From positions 1-48,786 of the forward strand of contig MNCI01013673.1 in NCBI GenBank assembly GCA_015680685.1: a stretch of DNA of 48,786 nt. The letters are read 5' to 3'. Source of the stretch: Gnetum montanum. Lineage: Eukaryota > Streptophyta > Gnetopsida > Gnetales > Gnetaceae. Of this stretch, positions 10,695 through 22,850 are shown in pieces (positions within the stretch are counted from its first letter, which is position 1; each line of letters opens with the position of its first letter). The notes under the pieces were generated by a model. It searched no databases. It saw only the letters and a list, made by a program, of their open reading frames with translations, and was not told the origin of the DNA. The position numbers and the translations under genes were made by a program.

Positions 10695-10881
10695 GTTCAT
10701 GTTACTAAAAGTATGTGTTGTGCAAAAATTTTCTACCAACATAAAAAAAAAAAAACAAAAACAAAAGAATGGAGTGAAAAAGAAACAAGGGAGATGAATA
10801 GAAAGGAATGGAGTGAGAGAGAAACAAGGAAGATAAATATGAATGATGTGAGAGAAAAACAAGGAAGGTAAACATGAAATT

Positions 10882-11953
10882 TGTTGACCTTTTGGTATGT
10901 CAAACGTTAAGGAAAATGGAGAACAAGGTTGTTGTGTGGTTGTTGTTTATGCAGGACAAGAAACCTTGGATCAAGACAAGAAGGTTTGTAGAAGTTTGAT
11001 GAACATGGACAAGGAACGAAGATTTCAAAGAATAATGAAGATGAAGAAAGATGTCTCTAAGAAACAATAAATGTCTTGGAAAAATTGAAGGCAGCACAGG
11101 CAAAGACATCTTTGAAAAATAGCAAATGTCTTTTATTAGGCAAAGATGTCTTCACTAGAAAAACATAATGAAGGCTAGTTTCAGAAAGACGTCTTTCACC
11201 AAACAAATAGGTCTTCCTAGAATGGAGACCAAATGTAGAAAGATATCTCATCCATGAAGAAGACATCTTCCATGACCATTAGCTAGTCATTGCATGAGTT
11301 CTAAGATGAATTTGGAAACATAGTGGCTATAAGAAGACATCATTCTTATTAGAAAAACTATAAGATCTTGTATGGTCATAGTGTAATCATTTAGCAATCA
11401 TTATTATAATTGTCGCTCCTCATTGTTCTATCTTTTTTTTGTTGTAAAGTGAGTTGTACCTCAAGTACAAGGATCAACAAACTAAGTTGCATTCATCCCT
11501 TGTAATCATTGTTCTCTTTTGTTGCCCTACGAGGTTGATGTGCTTCTTGTAGGAAGGCATCTTGCTTGAGCTTATCGGGATCCTGCGGGATTGAGTGTTG
11601 GTGTAGTGCCACAACACTCTGCAATGAAGCTCAAGTTGTAAAGGTAGTGGGTTCCTTGAAACCACATTCTAAGCTTGTCGGGACATTGCGGGGTTGAGAG
11701 TTGTCGTAGCAATGAAACTCTCCTTAGCAAAGCTCAAACTTTGTAAAGGTTATGATTTCCTTTAAACCACATTTTTGAAGGAACAAAGTCTAGAGGTGTG
11801 CAAACGATCTACCCTCTAAGTGTGGACTACCCAAGTTGGGAAACCACATTAAAATTGGTTGTGTTCTTTGTGTTGGAGAATATTTGATTTGAAGAACTTA
11901 TTCATCCTCGATCTCCCTCTCCTCCCCCCCCCTTCTAAGTTCAACAATCCTCA
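10882..11953 (+). repeat. 5' LTR of the Copia-type element
   Basis: Begins TGTTGACCTTTTGG and ends AATCCTCA, two bases before the primer site. It has two tandem modules of about 105 bp (about 11567-11670 and 11671-11780), each starting near GAGCTTATCGGGA/AAGCTTGTCGGGA; the 3' LTR has three. Confidence 0.85.
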
Positions 11954-11955
11954 AG

Positions 11956-11967
11956 TGGTATCAAAGC
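11956..11967 (+). other. Primer binding site, tRNA-Met(i) type
   Basis: TGGTATCAAAGC, one base off the usual plant Copia site TGGTATCAGAGC, two bases after the LTR. Confidence 0.85.
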
Positions 11968-12059
11968 TTGGTATTGTTGTACTCTACATCAATCTTCAAG
12001 AATAAACATGGAAGGGGTAATCAACATTAGACACATTTGGATGTGCTTCATCAATTGTT

Positions 12060-12878
12060 GTGCCCAATTCCTATATCACATCTACTATAAAGATAAGTCT
12101 CTCATTCCCTTCCTTTCGTTTAGAAATGAAGGAAACTATACTTGTAAAGTTGATAAAACTCAAATATTTGAATGATGTTTTCTTTGAAGAAAGGTACATG
12201 ATATTTTGCCATGAAGTTATTTCTTTCCAAAATTTATGTATTGAGATAAAATATGCTTTACATGCTAAGGAAATAAAAATTAAAGTTCTTAATGATGAAT
12301 GTTTTTATCTTAAGAATGAGAACTTAGACCTTAACACTAAGATTCAAAAACTAACCAATGTGATTGAGTAGATGAATAAGAGCTTTGAAGACAAGGAAAG
12401 AGGTGAAAAATTTTCAAGTTCTAATTTTGATTCTTCTTCAATAGAATGCTTGGTATGTGGTAGAAGAGGCCATGTGGTCTTCAAATGTTCTAGTAATGGC
12501 AGGTCACAGTGAAAGGACAGAAATGATGAAGCGATGAGAAAGACCAACTTCTACTTGAGTTGGGATGATGAAGAGCAAAGTAAAGAAAATATGAAGGACG
12601 ATGCAAAGGATTCACACCTCATCTTTATGGCTCTCATAGATGATGACATTGATACCTTAGATGATAAACTTAATGAGGATGAGAGGTTTGATTTATTGTG
12701 TAATGAACTTTTAAATTTTCAAAATCTTTGCACAAAGTTGAACAAGCAAGTAAAAACAAAGAATCAAGAAATTTCTTTATTGAATACAATAATTTTAGAT
12801 TTCACTAAGGAAATCTCAAACCTCAAGGCTAAGAATAAAGAGCTAACCAAGTTATGTTAGCAAATCAAGGAAGAACTT
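12060..12878 (+). pseudogene. Copia gag remnant with zinc knuckle and coiled coil
   Basis: The gag reading is broken by stops into segments 12060-12371, about 12372-12512 and 12534-12860. A CCHC zinc knuckle CLVCGRRGHVVFKC (about 12448-12489) marks the nucleocapsid part. Beyond it come an acidic stretch (LIDDDIDTLDDKLNEDE) and a leucine/lysine-rich coiled coil, as in the extended gag C-terminus of Sire-type Copia elements. The frame is cut at 12878 by the Athila-like insertion and resumes after 19960. It has no intact start-to-stop coding capacity. Confidence 0.72.
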
Positions 12879-13741
12879 TGATGAGTGACGAGGTACCCCA
12901 TACACTCAACCATACGAATATGAGCATTACACGTGCGATCTGATCGAACTCCATAGACTAAGTGGCTACACACCTTATGGAACACCTAAGGTTAATCATT
13001 CGTTGTCTTCCTAGACTTACTTGTATTTGTCACAGTTTTATTATTAAGTAAGTCTGAGGTATGTGATTTTTGTATCTTTTATGTTTTTATCACCTATGCT
13101 AAGAGAGGAAAGGGTGAAGAGACTAAGTAACTAACTTTAACTAACTAAGTTCTAATGCCTAGCATCAGTATCCGTCCCACTTACCGTTCACACCCTGAAC
13201 CAATGCAACCTTCTAGGATTACCAAACACTATTCGTTGCTAGAATTACCAAGCGTAACGCATGTGCTCGAAGTGGTTGTACTGAATGCACTTAACTAAGA
13301 GTGTTGAGGGTTGAGAGAGATTAATTAACTAATAAAGCATTTAAACATTAAGAATAATTGAAGTCCTATTTAGCTTAGTCCATGCACTACAAGGTTTATC
13401 CAAAAGTTCGTCTTTATTTTCGTACACAAACTTGTGCTCAGGTACAATATTTGCTCGAATAAAGATCCGTTCACTTTGGGACTCCTACTGTAGGCACATG
13501 GAAATTATTCTATCTCTGGAGATGTAAAACTACTAGAGTTTCACTAAGGGTCTAGATCTAGATGGAGAAACAAGGGAGAGCTGCCTCTTATTTATAGATT
13601 TGACTATGGACTGCGATATCGCGTACGCGATATCGTAGGAGAAGATGATATATTGCGTATGATACATCGCGTACGCAATATCGCGGTCGATGCGATATCG
13701 CGTACACGATATCGTGGCCCATGCGATATCATGTCCCATCA
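12879..13741 (-). repeat. 3' LTR of the pol-deleted Athila-like element
   Basis: Reads TGATGAGTGACG ... CCCATCA on the plus strand. TATA box on the minus strand at 13589-13596. About seven GATATC-type palindromes lie at 13613-13730. The 3' polypurine tract is adjacent at 13742-13754. Confidence 0.9.
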
Positions 13742-15700
13742 TACCCCCATGACTAAATAAAAACTCGTCCTCGAGTTCCTTACAAAATATTGGGAAGGTA
13801 TGGGATTATTGACGTTGAATGGAACTAATGGTGAATGGGATGACATGTGAACAGATCATCATTATAGAACATGACAAAACTGGTGTTCATGACAACAAGA
13901 GTGAACACTTTATACATTTGACATTAGGCCTTGTTTGGCAGCTAAGAGAGAAGAGAGAAGAGAGAAGAGAGAAGAAGTATGCTGCTATCAATGCCAAGAT
14001 TGCACCTTTCATCGTCCATCTGTAAGCACGCCATCAATCTTGTTCCTTGCATAATTGCTTCAGCATCGATCCATTCCAAGTGTTCCCTCTAGGTCCAATC
14101 CATTGTTGTATGATTGCCATCTACACACACAACACGATCTTATATTAGCAAGGGTAAATGAATCACAATGTAGTTGATACCTTGCTTCGGTAAAAGGTCC
14201 ATTGGCTAAGTTGTGGTATGGCTGATGTGGACTCTGAAGATATACTAATAATGACTACCCAAGATGTAGGGGTTAGGAGAAAATTGAAAAAAGTGGACCA
14301 GGACCCCCATGACTAATCGCAAACCTCCGGTAGTGAGAGAATGGAAAAAGAGAATGAATAAGAAGGATAAAGAAAAAGAAACAATTGTAACGCCAATAAA
14401 ATAGATGTCAAGATGGAAATGAACAAAATAGAGTTGATTGTAAAATGTTAAGGGAAAGAATTTAATTGGTGCACCAAATAGGAATGCCAGTGGGTCCTCC
14501 CCAAAGCAGGCTCATGCCCTTAATGCCCTGACAAACCCACCTTCGAAGAGTTCGTAGGCTTTGGGAATGTCATTTGGAACAAGAGTTAAAGTCTTAACCA
14601 TAAGAATTTACCACAAAGAAAATGATGCATCAACCAAAATATACACTAATGATACAATTGGTAATGAGGTGATCAATGGAGAAAGAATGATGGAAAGAAG
14701 AGAATGGAATGGAGTCTCAAGAATAGGGTGGTGTACAGACCCTTGTGTATTTAATGATTAATTGTGACTTAGTAGGTCCTGTTCCAAGTCTGGCCTAAAA
14801 CAAACCATATCCAATGACTTTGCATCAATGAATTCGGCCAATTCATCCACTTGAAGTAACAAGAATGCTTTCACCAAAGAGCCACCACCATTCCGACGAA
14901 ATGAAGGAGGAGAGAATAGGAAGCAAGAAGTGCCTTAGTTAGAGGGAACATGTTTATTTTAGTTAAATAACCAATGCTTGTAGCCCAAATGATTATTTTG
15001 TCTAAGGGGTGTGCTTTGAATTCTCACTATTTTTTTTTTTGTAATTTTGCATGAGAACCACACCATGCAAAGACTTATTATTTTTATTTACTCAGCTTCC
15101 CGATAATTGGGTAACATCGAAATGGTAATAGAACCCAAGAAGAAAACATCCAAGAACCCAAGAGAATGGCCAACACAAATGCATCAAATTCCTTTAAAGC
15201 CACACCCTTTTCAATCCTTGAGTCCTTCCTTATTTGAGAAATTCTCAGTCACCAATTCGTTGGTAGTTCTTATTATTTTGAAGAAAGGGACTGTATAGTT
15301 CCAAGTCGAGAGAGACCATAGAAATTTGTGGATGTATGGATGAAGTGGACTCATTTCCTATCATATTAAAAGTACCATACCTTAGTATCAGCATTGTAAC
15401 TTAAAGGTAAAACCCAAACATTAGCAACCAATAGAAAACAGTTCATACCATCATTTAATAGCACTTATTGGGTGACAAACTTAACAAAATAGATAAGCGC
15501 ACACACACACACACAAAGAAATAAAAAAGTATAAATGATGTTGTAAAACAAAAACAAAAAACGTTAAATAAATTTGTAAAACAAAAATGTGCAAAACAAA
15601 AATGTGTAAAACAAAAACTTAAAAGAATTGAGGGCCTCAATTGATTAGCACAGGTGGCCATCTCTCCCATGAATGAATTTAAAGGGAGAGATCTGAAATA
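13742..15700 (-). other. Long non-coding 3' region of the pol-deleted element
   Basis: About 2 kb between the deletion point and the 3' LTR, plainly homologous to 24147-26090 in the sister element. Only short frames with no recognisable domain. It holds a GAGAGAA-type microsatellite (13944-13978, shared with the sister at 24349-24380) and a CA run (about 15501-15513). In Athila elements this position can hold an env-like gene; none is readable here. Confidence 0.6.
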
Positions 15701-15884
15701 ATGAGCGCTTATTTGAATTCTTTAGAAGTGTCCAACTTCTCCCAATTGATGTTTTTAGATTAAGGGTTGGAAATTGGTGATGCTCATATTCCAATGTATA
15801 TATGCTTTCGTTGTGGTTGCAAGTTGTTCCCCCAGTTAGTTCCATGCATATTGGTGGGTTGCTCTCTTGATTAGCCGTCAACCA

Positions 15885-16330
15885 CTAGGTGTTCTCTTGT
15901 TGTGTGGTTTCTACATATAGGCACCTTTGTATGTGAGTTTCTTGGGCACATCGGTTGCATGTAGGAGATGTTGGGCATTCCTCCATGTCATTACCCTCTA
16001 TGTAACTATATGTGATGCATGGAACTTTCTTCTTCTCGATCTTTCCATAAATGTTTTCCTTAGATATTTCCAAGGAAAGATCACAGATTCTTAGGCATGC
16101 ATTGATGGTGCTCAGCCATGCCCTCCCCATTATAATTGGGAAGTCCCCTTTGTTATTGTTAACTTCTATCACTAGGAAATCAGCTGGGTATGACCAACCA
16201 CACATAGTGGTAACGATGTCCTCCATCAATCCCAAGGGAATGGTGATGGATTGGTTAGCCAGCTCTAGTTGAATATTGCTCTTCTTGAGTGGAGGCAGGT
16301 TCTAGGCTTTATACATCTCTTATGATATCA
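15885..16330 (-). pseudogene. Retropepsin-like protease remnant of the pol-deleted element
   Basis: Translation on the minus strand gives GWSYPADFLVIEV, then FPIIMGRAWLSTINACLRI, which matches the C-terminal half of the Athila aspartic protease (..ILGRPFL.. box). Stops and the deletion downstream leave it non-functional. It shares its sequence with 29248-29502 of the sister. Confidence 0.75.
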
Positions 16331-16447
16331 AGTTGACTCCGGAACTTGAGTTAAGAAGAGCCTTATGTGGTTCATTCCCAACGACTTGGAGGTAGATTAA
16401 GGAACTCCTAGGTCAGAGAGTTTCCTGGGAAGGTGGCCTATCTTGAT

Positions 16448-19013
16448 TCAGTCAGTAACAGTATGTGTTAACATAATCATGTGCATTGAGCCCTGTTGTT
16501 GGTTTGAAGAGAGCTCCGAAGCCTTATTTGTTGGAGGAGCATGCATAGACTCAATCACTTGTGGTTGTGAGAGCTTGTTTGGGATTTTGGTTCTGAAGAA
16601 AGGTCTTCTCTTTATACGATTGTTAGAACCAACAGTGGGTTGAAGGTTTACAACTCTCGTAGCATTACATTGTTGTGGTTGAGTGGGGAGTTCCCCTTGC
16701 ATTGTTGGAGTGGGTGGTAGTGGAACTATTGGTGTAAGAGTGGTGGATGGATTCAGAGGATGGTATGTATGTGGTGTGTCTCCCATAGGAGAAGAAGTCC
16801 TAAAATACTCTCGAACCTGGTAGTGACGTTGTGGAGTTGCATGACCCATAGAGTCACTTGGAGAAATCAGCTGCTGCACGTAATAGCCATATGAATCTGG
16901 TTGCCAGTAAGGGTATTGTTGCCTAGGCGATGGCATCCCTCATGACTGTGGGTATTGCCACTACTGGTGTTGCCTAATAGGTTGTGGCAAAGTTCCACTT
17001 GGATAATATGTTAACGGTTGGTGGAACTGTCTTGGGTTACCTTGGGGATAAGGTAACCTTCGGGGTGCCTACCATTTATTAAGTCTTGGGTTAAGTGCAT
17101 ATGTCCCAGACTCTTGTAGATGTGAGATTATTGAGCAACATCCCTTAGGATGGTCATATTGGAAAATCTCACATCCACCGTCATTGTTCATATCAGAGTC
17201 CAAAACCTCATCGGTGATAGTCATTTTCCCTTACCCTTGCTACGTGCATGGTCTGAATCTCTTCTCTTTTTCTTATCATGGTCACTACTTTGTTCCTTAG
17301 ACTCCTCTACGATTTTTAAAACGGTTTGGAATCTACTGTCTAAGGAGTCCCACATTTGATCTACCTTAGCTAACACTTTGGTTGTTAAATTTTGAAGTGG
17401 CAAGGTTTTTATATTCACCAAATCTTTGAGTGGTGACTCATCCTCTTCCTCACAGAATCTTACTCCCTTCTTTTAGAGGGAAGGATCGCGGTTATACTCT
17501 TCCGTGCTTTCTCTTTTCTGTAGCTCTCCTTCTTCCTTAGCTACTTGCCCCAACAATCTATGAACTTCATGGAACCTAAGTTCAGATAATCTCCCTTGGG
17601 CATATGTCCCAAGGGTTTTCCTAGTTTTGTGTCTTAGCCCATCTATGAGGTGGCGTAGTTGATCTTGTTGTGCATAACCATGGCTCGGGCAATGATGTAG
17701 CAATGCATAATATCAGCCCATGGCAGCATCCAAGGGTTTGTGATTACCCTGCTTCCATCCTTGGATTTGCTTACACAAGTTAGACACTCTGGAGTACGTT
17801 TGGTATTTATTATTAAACAATTCTAGCATCGTACTCCACTGTATAATGGATTTCGGTTCTAAGGAACGATACCAACTCTTTGCTTCTTTTATGAGTGTCC
17901 TAGGGAACAACTTTAACTTTTTTCACTCGTTTTCAATATTCTGCAAGGCACAGGCATCGTGGAATGCCTGTAAGTGATTTTGCAGATCAGCATTGTATCC
18001 CCCCTCGAACTGTGGGATATTATTCATGTCTAGTCTCTTGATACGACTATCTTTTTGGTGCCTTGTAGGTATCCTCACAGCCTCCGTAATGTCTAACATA
18101 CTCTGGGTTACTAGTAGGGGTTCATCATGATCATCTCTCTCATGATGTCTATGATGCCTACGTGGTTCCCTACTTTCCCTTCTTTCATGCCTTGATTCTC
18201 TAGAATGCCCTCGTCCTCGCTCTTGACTCTCTCGTCAAGGTCTCTCATTTTGCTTACCCTTATCCTCACCGTTGTGCTCTTTGTGACTACGTCTTGATGT
18301 GGAAGGAAAGGGTGAATGATGTGATGAAGGGGAAGAAGAAGGGGAACCATCACCCTAACGATGTTTCTTACCTTCTCTTCGGTGGCTACGGCCCCGATTG
18401 TGATGATGATCAAAATGCTTACCCTTATCTTGTGCTTGTGTTCCCTCAGTGAACACTTGGTGTTCGTAGGAATTAGAACCAGGGTTGTGTATCATGGAGT
18501 GAAGGTTCTGATACCCTACCTCCTCACTATTGTTAGGAGGGGGAACATCATTTTGTGGGGAACCTATTGAGATAGGTTCACCACCCTTAATTTCTCTTAT
18601 GATAGGCAAAGCATTGTGGAGTCCTTTGCCCTTCAAAAATGTGTGGTAACTCTCTTGCCGTGCATCCCGTTGACATTGCGCCACTGTGAGATGGTAATCC
18701 CTTGTGTGTCATAATCTTTTGCAACATATTCAACGTATAGCTGTGTCATGTCTATCTGTGCAAGAACACGAAGGAGCATGTTAGGGACTACTTGATCTAG
18801 GGGTAACACTATGTTACCTTGCAAGTCTCGCCAACGCAGTTGTTCATCCTAATGGAGGATAAAGGTAAAATCGGGTATATACTCATTGTGATGAGTATAC
18901 ACTACCTAATACTCTTGAGGAACTGGCAGATCTGGGTTACATGTGTTAGACCGCTGACTGTCTCTTGTGTGATCCCTAAGTGGTGAAGTGCTTTTATGAG
19001 AAGAAGAAGACAT
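16448..19013 (-). pseudogene. Athila-like gag remnant (pol-deleted element)
   Basis: Starts at ATG 19011-19013 (MSSSSHKSTSP), the same start as in the sister. The capsid part includes KLFPRTLIKEAKSWYRSLEP and the following IIQWSTMLELFNNKY (about 17800-17920), then HHCPSHGYAQQDQLRHLIDG (about 17640-17700), the signature of Athila/Tat gag (PF03732-like). A zinc-knuckle-like CEI..YDHPKGCC follows near 17110-17170 with the second Cys replaced by Phe. The frame is cut by many in-frame stops, chiefly TAG. The linker to protease is rich in Pro, Gln and Tyr. Confidence 0.82.
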
Positions 19014-19139
19014 TGTTATCTTGTCGGTGTGCTATTGACCGTTGTTTAAAATTTCTTCTGATTAACCCTAAGGGTCCGTTGAAGCTTCCCAACGATGTGG
19101 ATGATTTCCTATGTTCTAGTTAGCACACAAACAACTTAG

Positions 19140-19157
19140 TCCTCGGCAATGACGCCA
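19140..19157 (-). other. Primer binding site, tRNA-Asp type (pol-deleted element)
   Basis: On the minus strand, TGGCGTCATTGCCGAGGA directly follows the 5' LTR. It matches the complement of the plant tRNA-Asp 3' end (TGGCGCCGTTGCCGGGGA) at 15 of 18 positions; the differences are C-to-T or G-to-A. tRNA-Asp is the usual Athila/Tat primer. Confidence 0.85.
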
Positions 19158-19158
19158 A

Positions 19159-19955
19159 TGATGAGTGGCGAGGTATCCCTACACTCAACCATACGAATAC
19201 GAGCATTACACGCTCGATCTGGTCAAACTCTGCATACTAAGTGCCTACACGCCTTATGGAACACCTAAGGTTAATCATTCGTTGTCTTCCCAGACTTACT
19301 TGTATTTGTCACGGTTGTATGGTTAAGTAAGTCTGAGGTATGTGATTTTTATATCTTTTATGTTTTTATCGCCTATGCTAAGAGAGGAAAGGGTGAAGAG
19401 ACTAAGTAACTAACTTTAACTAACTAAGTTCTAATGCCTAGCATCAGTATCCATCCCACTTACCGTTCACACCCTGAACCAATGCAACCTTCTGGGATTA
19501 CCAAACAATATTTGTTGCTGGGATTACCAAGCGTAATGCACGTGCTTGAAGCGGTCGTACTAAATGCACTTAACTAGGAGTGTTGAGGGTTGAGAGAGAT
19601 TAATTAACTAATAAATCATTTAAGCATTAACAATAATTAAAGTCCTATTTAGCTTAGTCCATGCACTGCAAGGTTTATCCAAAAGTTCATTTTTATTTCC
19701 ATACACAAACTTGTGCTCAGGGACAATATTTCCTCGAATAAAGATCTGTTCACTTTGGGACTCCTACTGCGGGCACATGGAAATTATTCTATCTCTGGAG
19801 AGGTAAAACTGCCAGAGTTTCGCTAAGGGTCTAGATCTAGATGGAGAAACAAGGGAGAGCCACCTCTTATTTATAGATTTGGCGGTGGACTACGATATCG
19901 CATACGATACATAGCGTATGCGATATCGTGACCCATGCGATATCACATCCCATCA
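19159..19955 (-). repeat. 5' LTR of the pol-deleted Athila-like element
   Basis: Reads TGATGAGTGGCGAGG ... CCCATCA on the plus strand, TATA box on the minus strand at 19868-19875, three GATATC-type palindromes at about 19892-19945. It is 66 bp shorter than its partner LTR, mostly through fewer palindromes. Confidence 0.9.
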
Positions 19956-19960
19956 AACTT

Positions 19961-21816
19961 ACAAATGCCAAACTTGTAAATGAAAGGATAGTCAAGGAAA
20001 AAAAGTCCCTTCAGATGGTTTTTGGACAAGGAAGAAGTCCACATGATAACAGTGGGTTGGATGTTATACACAAGATGAATCATCTACACCAACCCCATCT
20101 CAACCAAAGGTCCCTCCAAAGAATGAAGAACCAACATGCACCTTAATTCTCAATTGCAAGTATGGTAAGTTGAGGTAAGTTTTTATTTCCTTGCTTGCTA
20201 AATATCATGTCAGTATTTAATTTGGAAAGACTAAATTGTATTGATGTGTGCTTACTTCATTTCAAGCTATGGGATGTTAGCTTAAGTATTCTACAAATGT
20301 TAAGATTAGTGCTTATAAGAGAAGATATTTGATATTGTTAGAATATTTTAATTATGGTATCTCTTGTATGAGCATGATGTGATTAATCTTATAATTGAAT
20401 GAAAATTTGTGGTACTTGTAAACTTTTAAAATTTTTTATTAAAAAATCACCTGTTGATATATTAGTTTCAAGTGATTTCAAATCCTTACATAAATTTCAT
20501 GAACTAATAAGCTTTTTTCCTTGAGATATGGGTTTTTTTTGAAATCATAAAGTCAAATTTCTTTTGGAAGATTTTTGTTGTATGATAATTGAAGAAATTG
20601 AATTAGTATGTTTGATGCAATTCATGAATCTTCTGAGAAAAGTATCATTGCAAAACGAATCATTATGAAGTACTATTAATAGGAGACTTTAGTATCCACA
20701 CTTGATCTTCATGTTGAATTGCAAGGATAGTACTTTGATGAAAATAAATAAATAATATAAGTTGATCCAAAAGGACCCAGAGGGAGCATTAGAATCTGCA
20801 CATATGCAAGGGGAGCCTGTACCTAATCCAAGAGGCCACCAATGTAGGGGGAGTCTCTTGAGGCTTTTACTAAAAGATACTCAAGTAGCAAAAATTTATA
20901 TTTCAACTCACCCTTAGCTAAAAATGAGCAAGGAAGAGCATATTCATTTGGTATCGTTGTTAAAAGAAGGGACATTTATCACTCCTTATCTAAAGATGAA
21001 CATTTATGGTGAAAGCTCTTGATGTTTATATGAATACCTGTGAGCTCTATTTATTGTCTTTTACCTTTTGTATGTTTAGAATATGTATTTTTTAGTACCT
21101 AAGGTCCTTATTGCAAATATGAATTGAGTTGTACTAGAACAAGTGTTCATGATGTCATTGGGTAAGATATGAGGTATATCCATATGCTATTTTTTGCCTT
21201 TAAAATGATTATCATATATTAGTCTATGAATCTTCTTTTGGATATACATTTGATTGGTTGTTTTTGATCTTTTGATATATTTAGCATGATTAGATGTGTT
21301 TCTTTGTCTTAAAAGTTGAATATGCATGTTTTAAACTCTCTTTCCATGAACTTGCTATCAAATTATTGATATTTTTAAAAGAATGTTGGATGATTCTAGA
21401 ATCATGGTAGGCTTGGATTAGCTATGCTTCTTGTTGTGAACAAATGAAGGACCTCTCTTGATAAAAAATATTTTTACTTCATCATCCCTATGAAATTAAT
21501 GACATGTGTACTCTTCAACTGGTTTGCTTGCAAAATGGTTTTATGTCATGCACATCTATATCATGAAACATTTTTATAGGTGTTTAGATTCTTTTTGGTT
21601 CTATCCATATTGGGGAAGAGATTTATGTGATAATGGTTATGCTCATTATGCAATGGATCTCCATAACTATTTATTTTTGTCTAAAATGATAGATCTTTAT
21701 GCATCATCATTTTTGGTCATGTCCAAAAAGAGGGAGAAGTAGCTTATGTATTATGATATTGTGATAAAGACTAATCCATTTTCTTAAGTTTTGGACATTA
21801 CCAAAAAGGGGGAGAT
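19961..21816 (+). pseudogene. Remaining interior of the Copia-type element
   Basis: The first 200 bp continue the gag region: SLQMVFGQGRSPHDNSGL then a broken tail. The rest (20200-21800) is AT-rich with no recognisable pol domain. A purine box GTAGGGGGAGTCTC (about 20845) and the polypurine tract AAAAAGGGGGAGA (about 21803-21815) lie before the 3' LTR. The five bases 19956-19960 are the TSD of the Athila-like insertion. Confidence 0.65.
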
Positions 21817-22850
21817 TGTTGACCTTTTGGTATGTCAACATGTTAAGGAAAATGGAAAACAAGGTTGTGGTGTGGTTGTGTGATTGTTGTGTATGTAGGA
21901 CAAGAAACCTTGGATCAAGATAACAAGGTTTGTGAAAGTTTGATGAACATGGACAAGGAATGAAGATTTCAAAGGACAAATGAAGATGAAGAAAGACATC
22001 TTGGTAGAATTGAAGGCAGCATAGGCAAAGATGTCTTTAAAAAATAGTAAACATCTTTCATTAAGCAAATATTCCTTCACTAGACAAAAATTTCTTCATA
22101 GAATGCAGGCTAGTTTCAAAAAGATGTCTTTCACTATACAAAGACATCTTCCTAGAAAGGAGACCAAATGTAGAAATATGTCTTAGTCATGAAGAAGACA
22201 TTTCTCCATGACTATTAGCTAGCTATTGCACAAGTTCCAAGATGAATTTGAAAACATAGTGGCTATAAGAAGACATCATTCTTATTGGGAAAAGGGCAAG
22301 CTCTTGTATAATCGTTGTGTAATGATTTGGTAATCATTGTAATCATTTTTGTTCCTCATTGTTCTATCTTTTATCTATTGTAAAGTGAGTTGTACCTCAA
22401 GTACAAGGATCAACAAACTAAGTTGCATTCATTTCTTGTAATTATTGTTCTTTTCTATTGCCTTGTGGGGTTGATGTGCTTCTTGCAGGAGTTTTTCAGG
22501 ATCCTATGGGATTGAGTGTTGGTGTAGTGCCACAACACTACAGAGTGGAGCTCAAGTTGTAAAGGTAGTGAGATCCTTGAAAACACATTCTAAGCTTGTC
22601 AAGACCTTGTAGGGTTGAGTGGTTGGTGCAGTGTCATAACACTTTGGAGTGGAGCTTATACAAGGTGTGGTGCCCTTCATACCAACCTTGAGCTTAGTGG
22701 GACCTTGCAGGGTTGAGAGTTGTCACAACAATGAAACTCTCCTTAGCAGAGCTCAAACTTTGTAAAGGTTGTGGTTTTCTCTAAACCACATTTTTGAAAA
22801 AAGAAATTCCAGAGGTGTGTAAGTAGTCTACCCTTTGAGTGTGAACTACC
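21817..22850 (+). repeat. 3' LTR of the Copia-type element, left part
   Basis: Begins TGTTGACCTTTTGG like the 5' LTR. It is interrupted after CTACC (22846-22850) by a solo LTR and resumes at 33192. It has three tandem modules (from about 22489, 22591 and 22690) where the 5' LTR has two. Confidence 0.87.

Larger units (their letters stand above)
12879..19955 (-). mobile_element. Athila-like Ty3/gypsy element lacking RT, RNase H and integrase
   Basis: LTRs are 12879-13741 (3') and 19159-19955 (5'), both with the TGATGAG/CATCA ends of the family. The TSD AACTT is exact (12874-12878 and 19956-19960). A tRNA-Asp type primer site abuts the 5' LTR. Gag and protease remnants occupy 15885-19013. Relative to the sister at 23334-32770, about 2.86 kb is missing at about 15706: the sequence jumps from ATAATGAGCG straight to CTTATTT, which in the sister are at about 26096 and 28957. 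The LTRs differ visibly, partly in the number of palindromes near the TATA box. Confidence 0.92.

Noticed and set aside
10644-10871. Frames of 63-72 codons on both strands
   Set aside because: Low-complexity A/G- or T/C-rich sequence across the edge of the small Copia-like LTR; no codon signal.
13613-13730. GATATC palindromes as a CRISPR-like array
   Set aside because: Units are palindromic, irregularly spaced and without unique spacers, and they recur inside every LTR of the family; they are LTR promoter structure.
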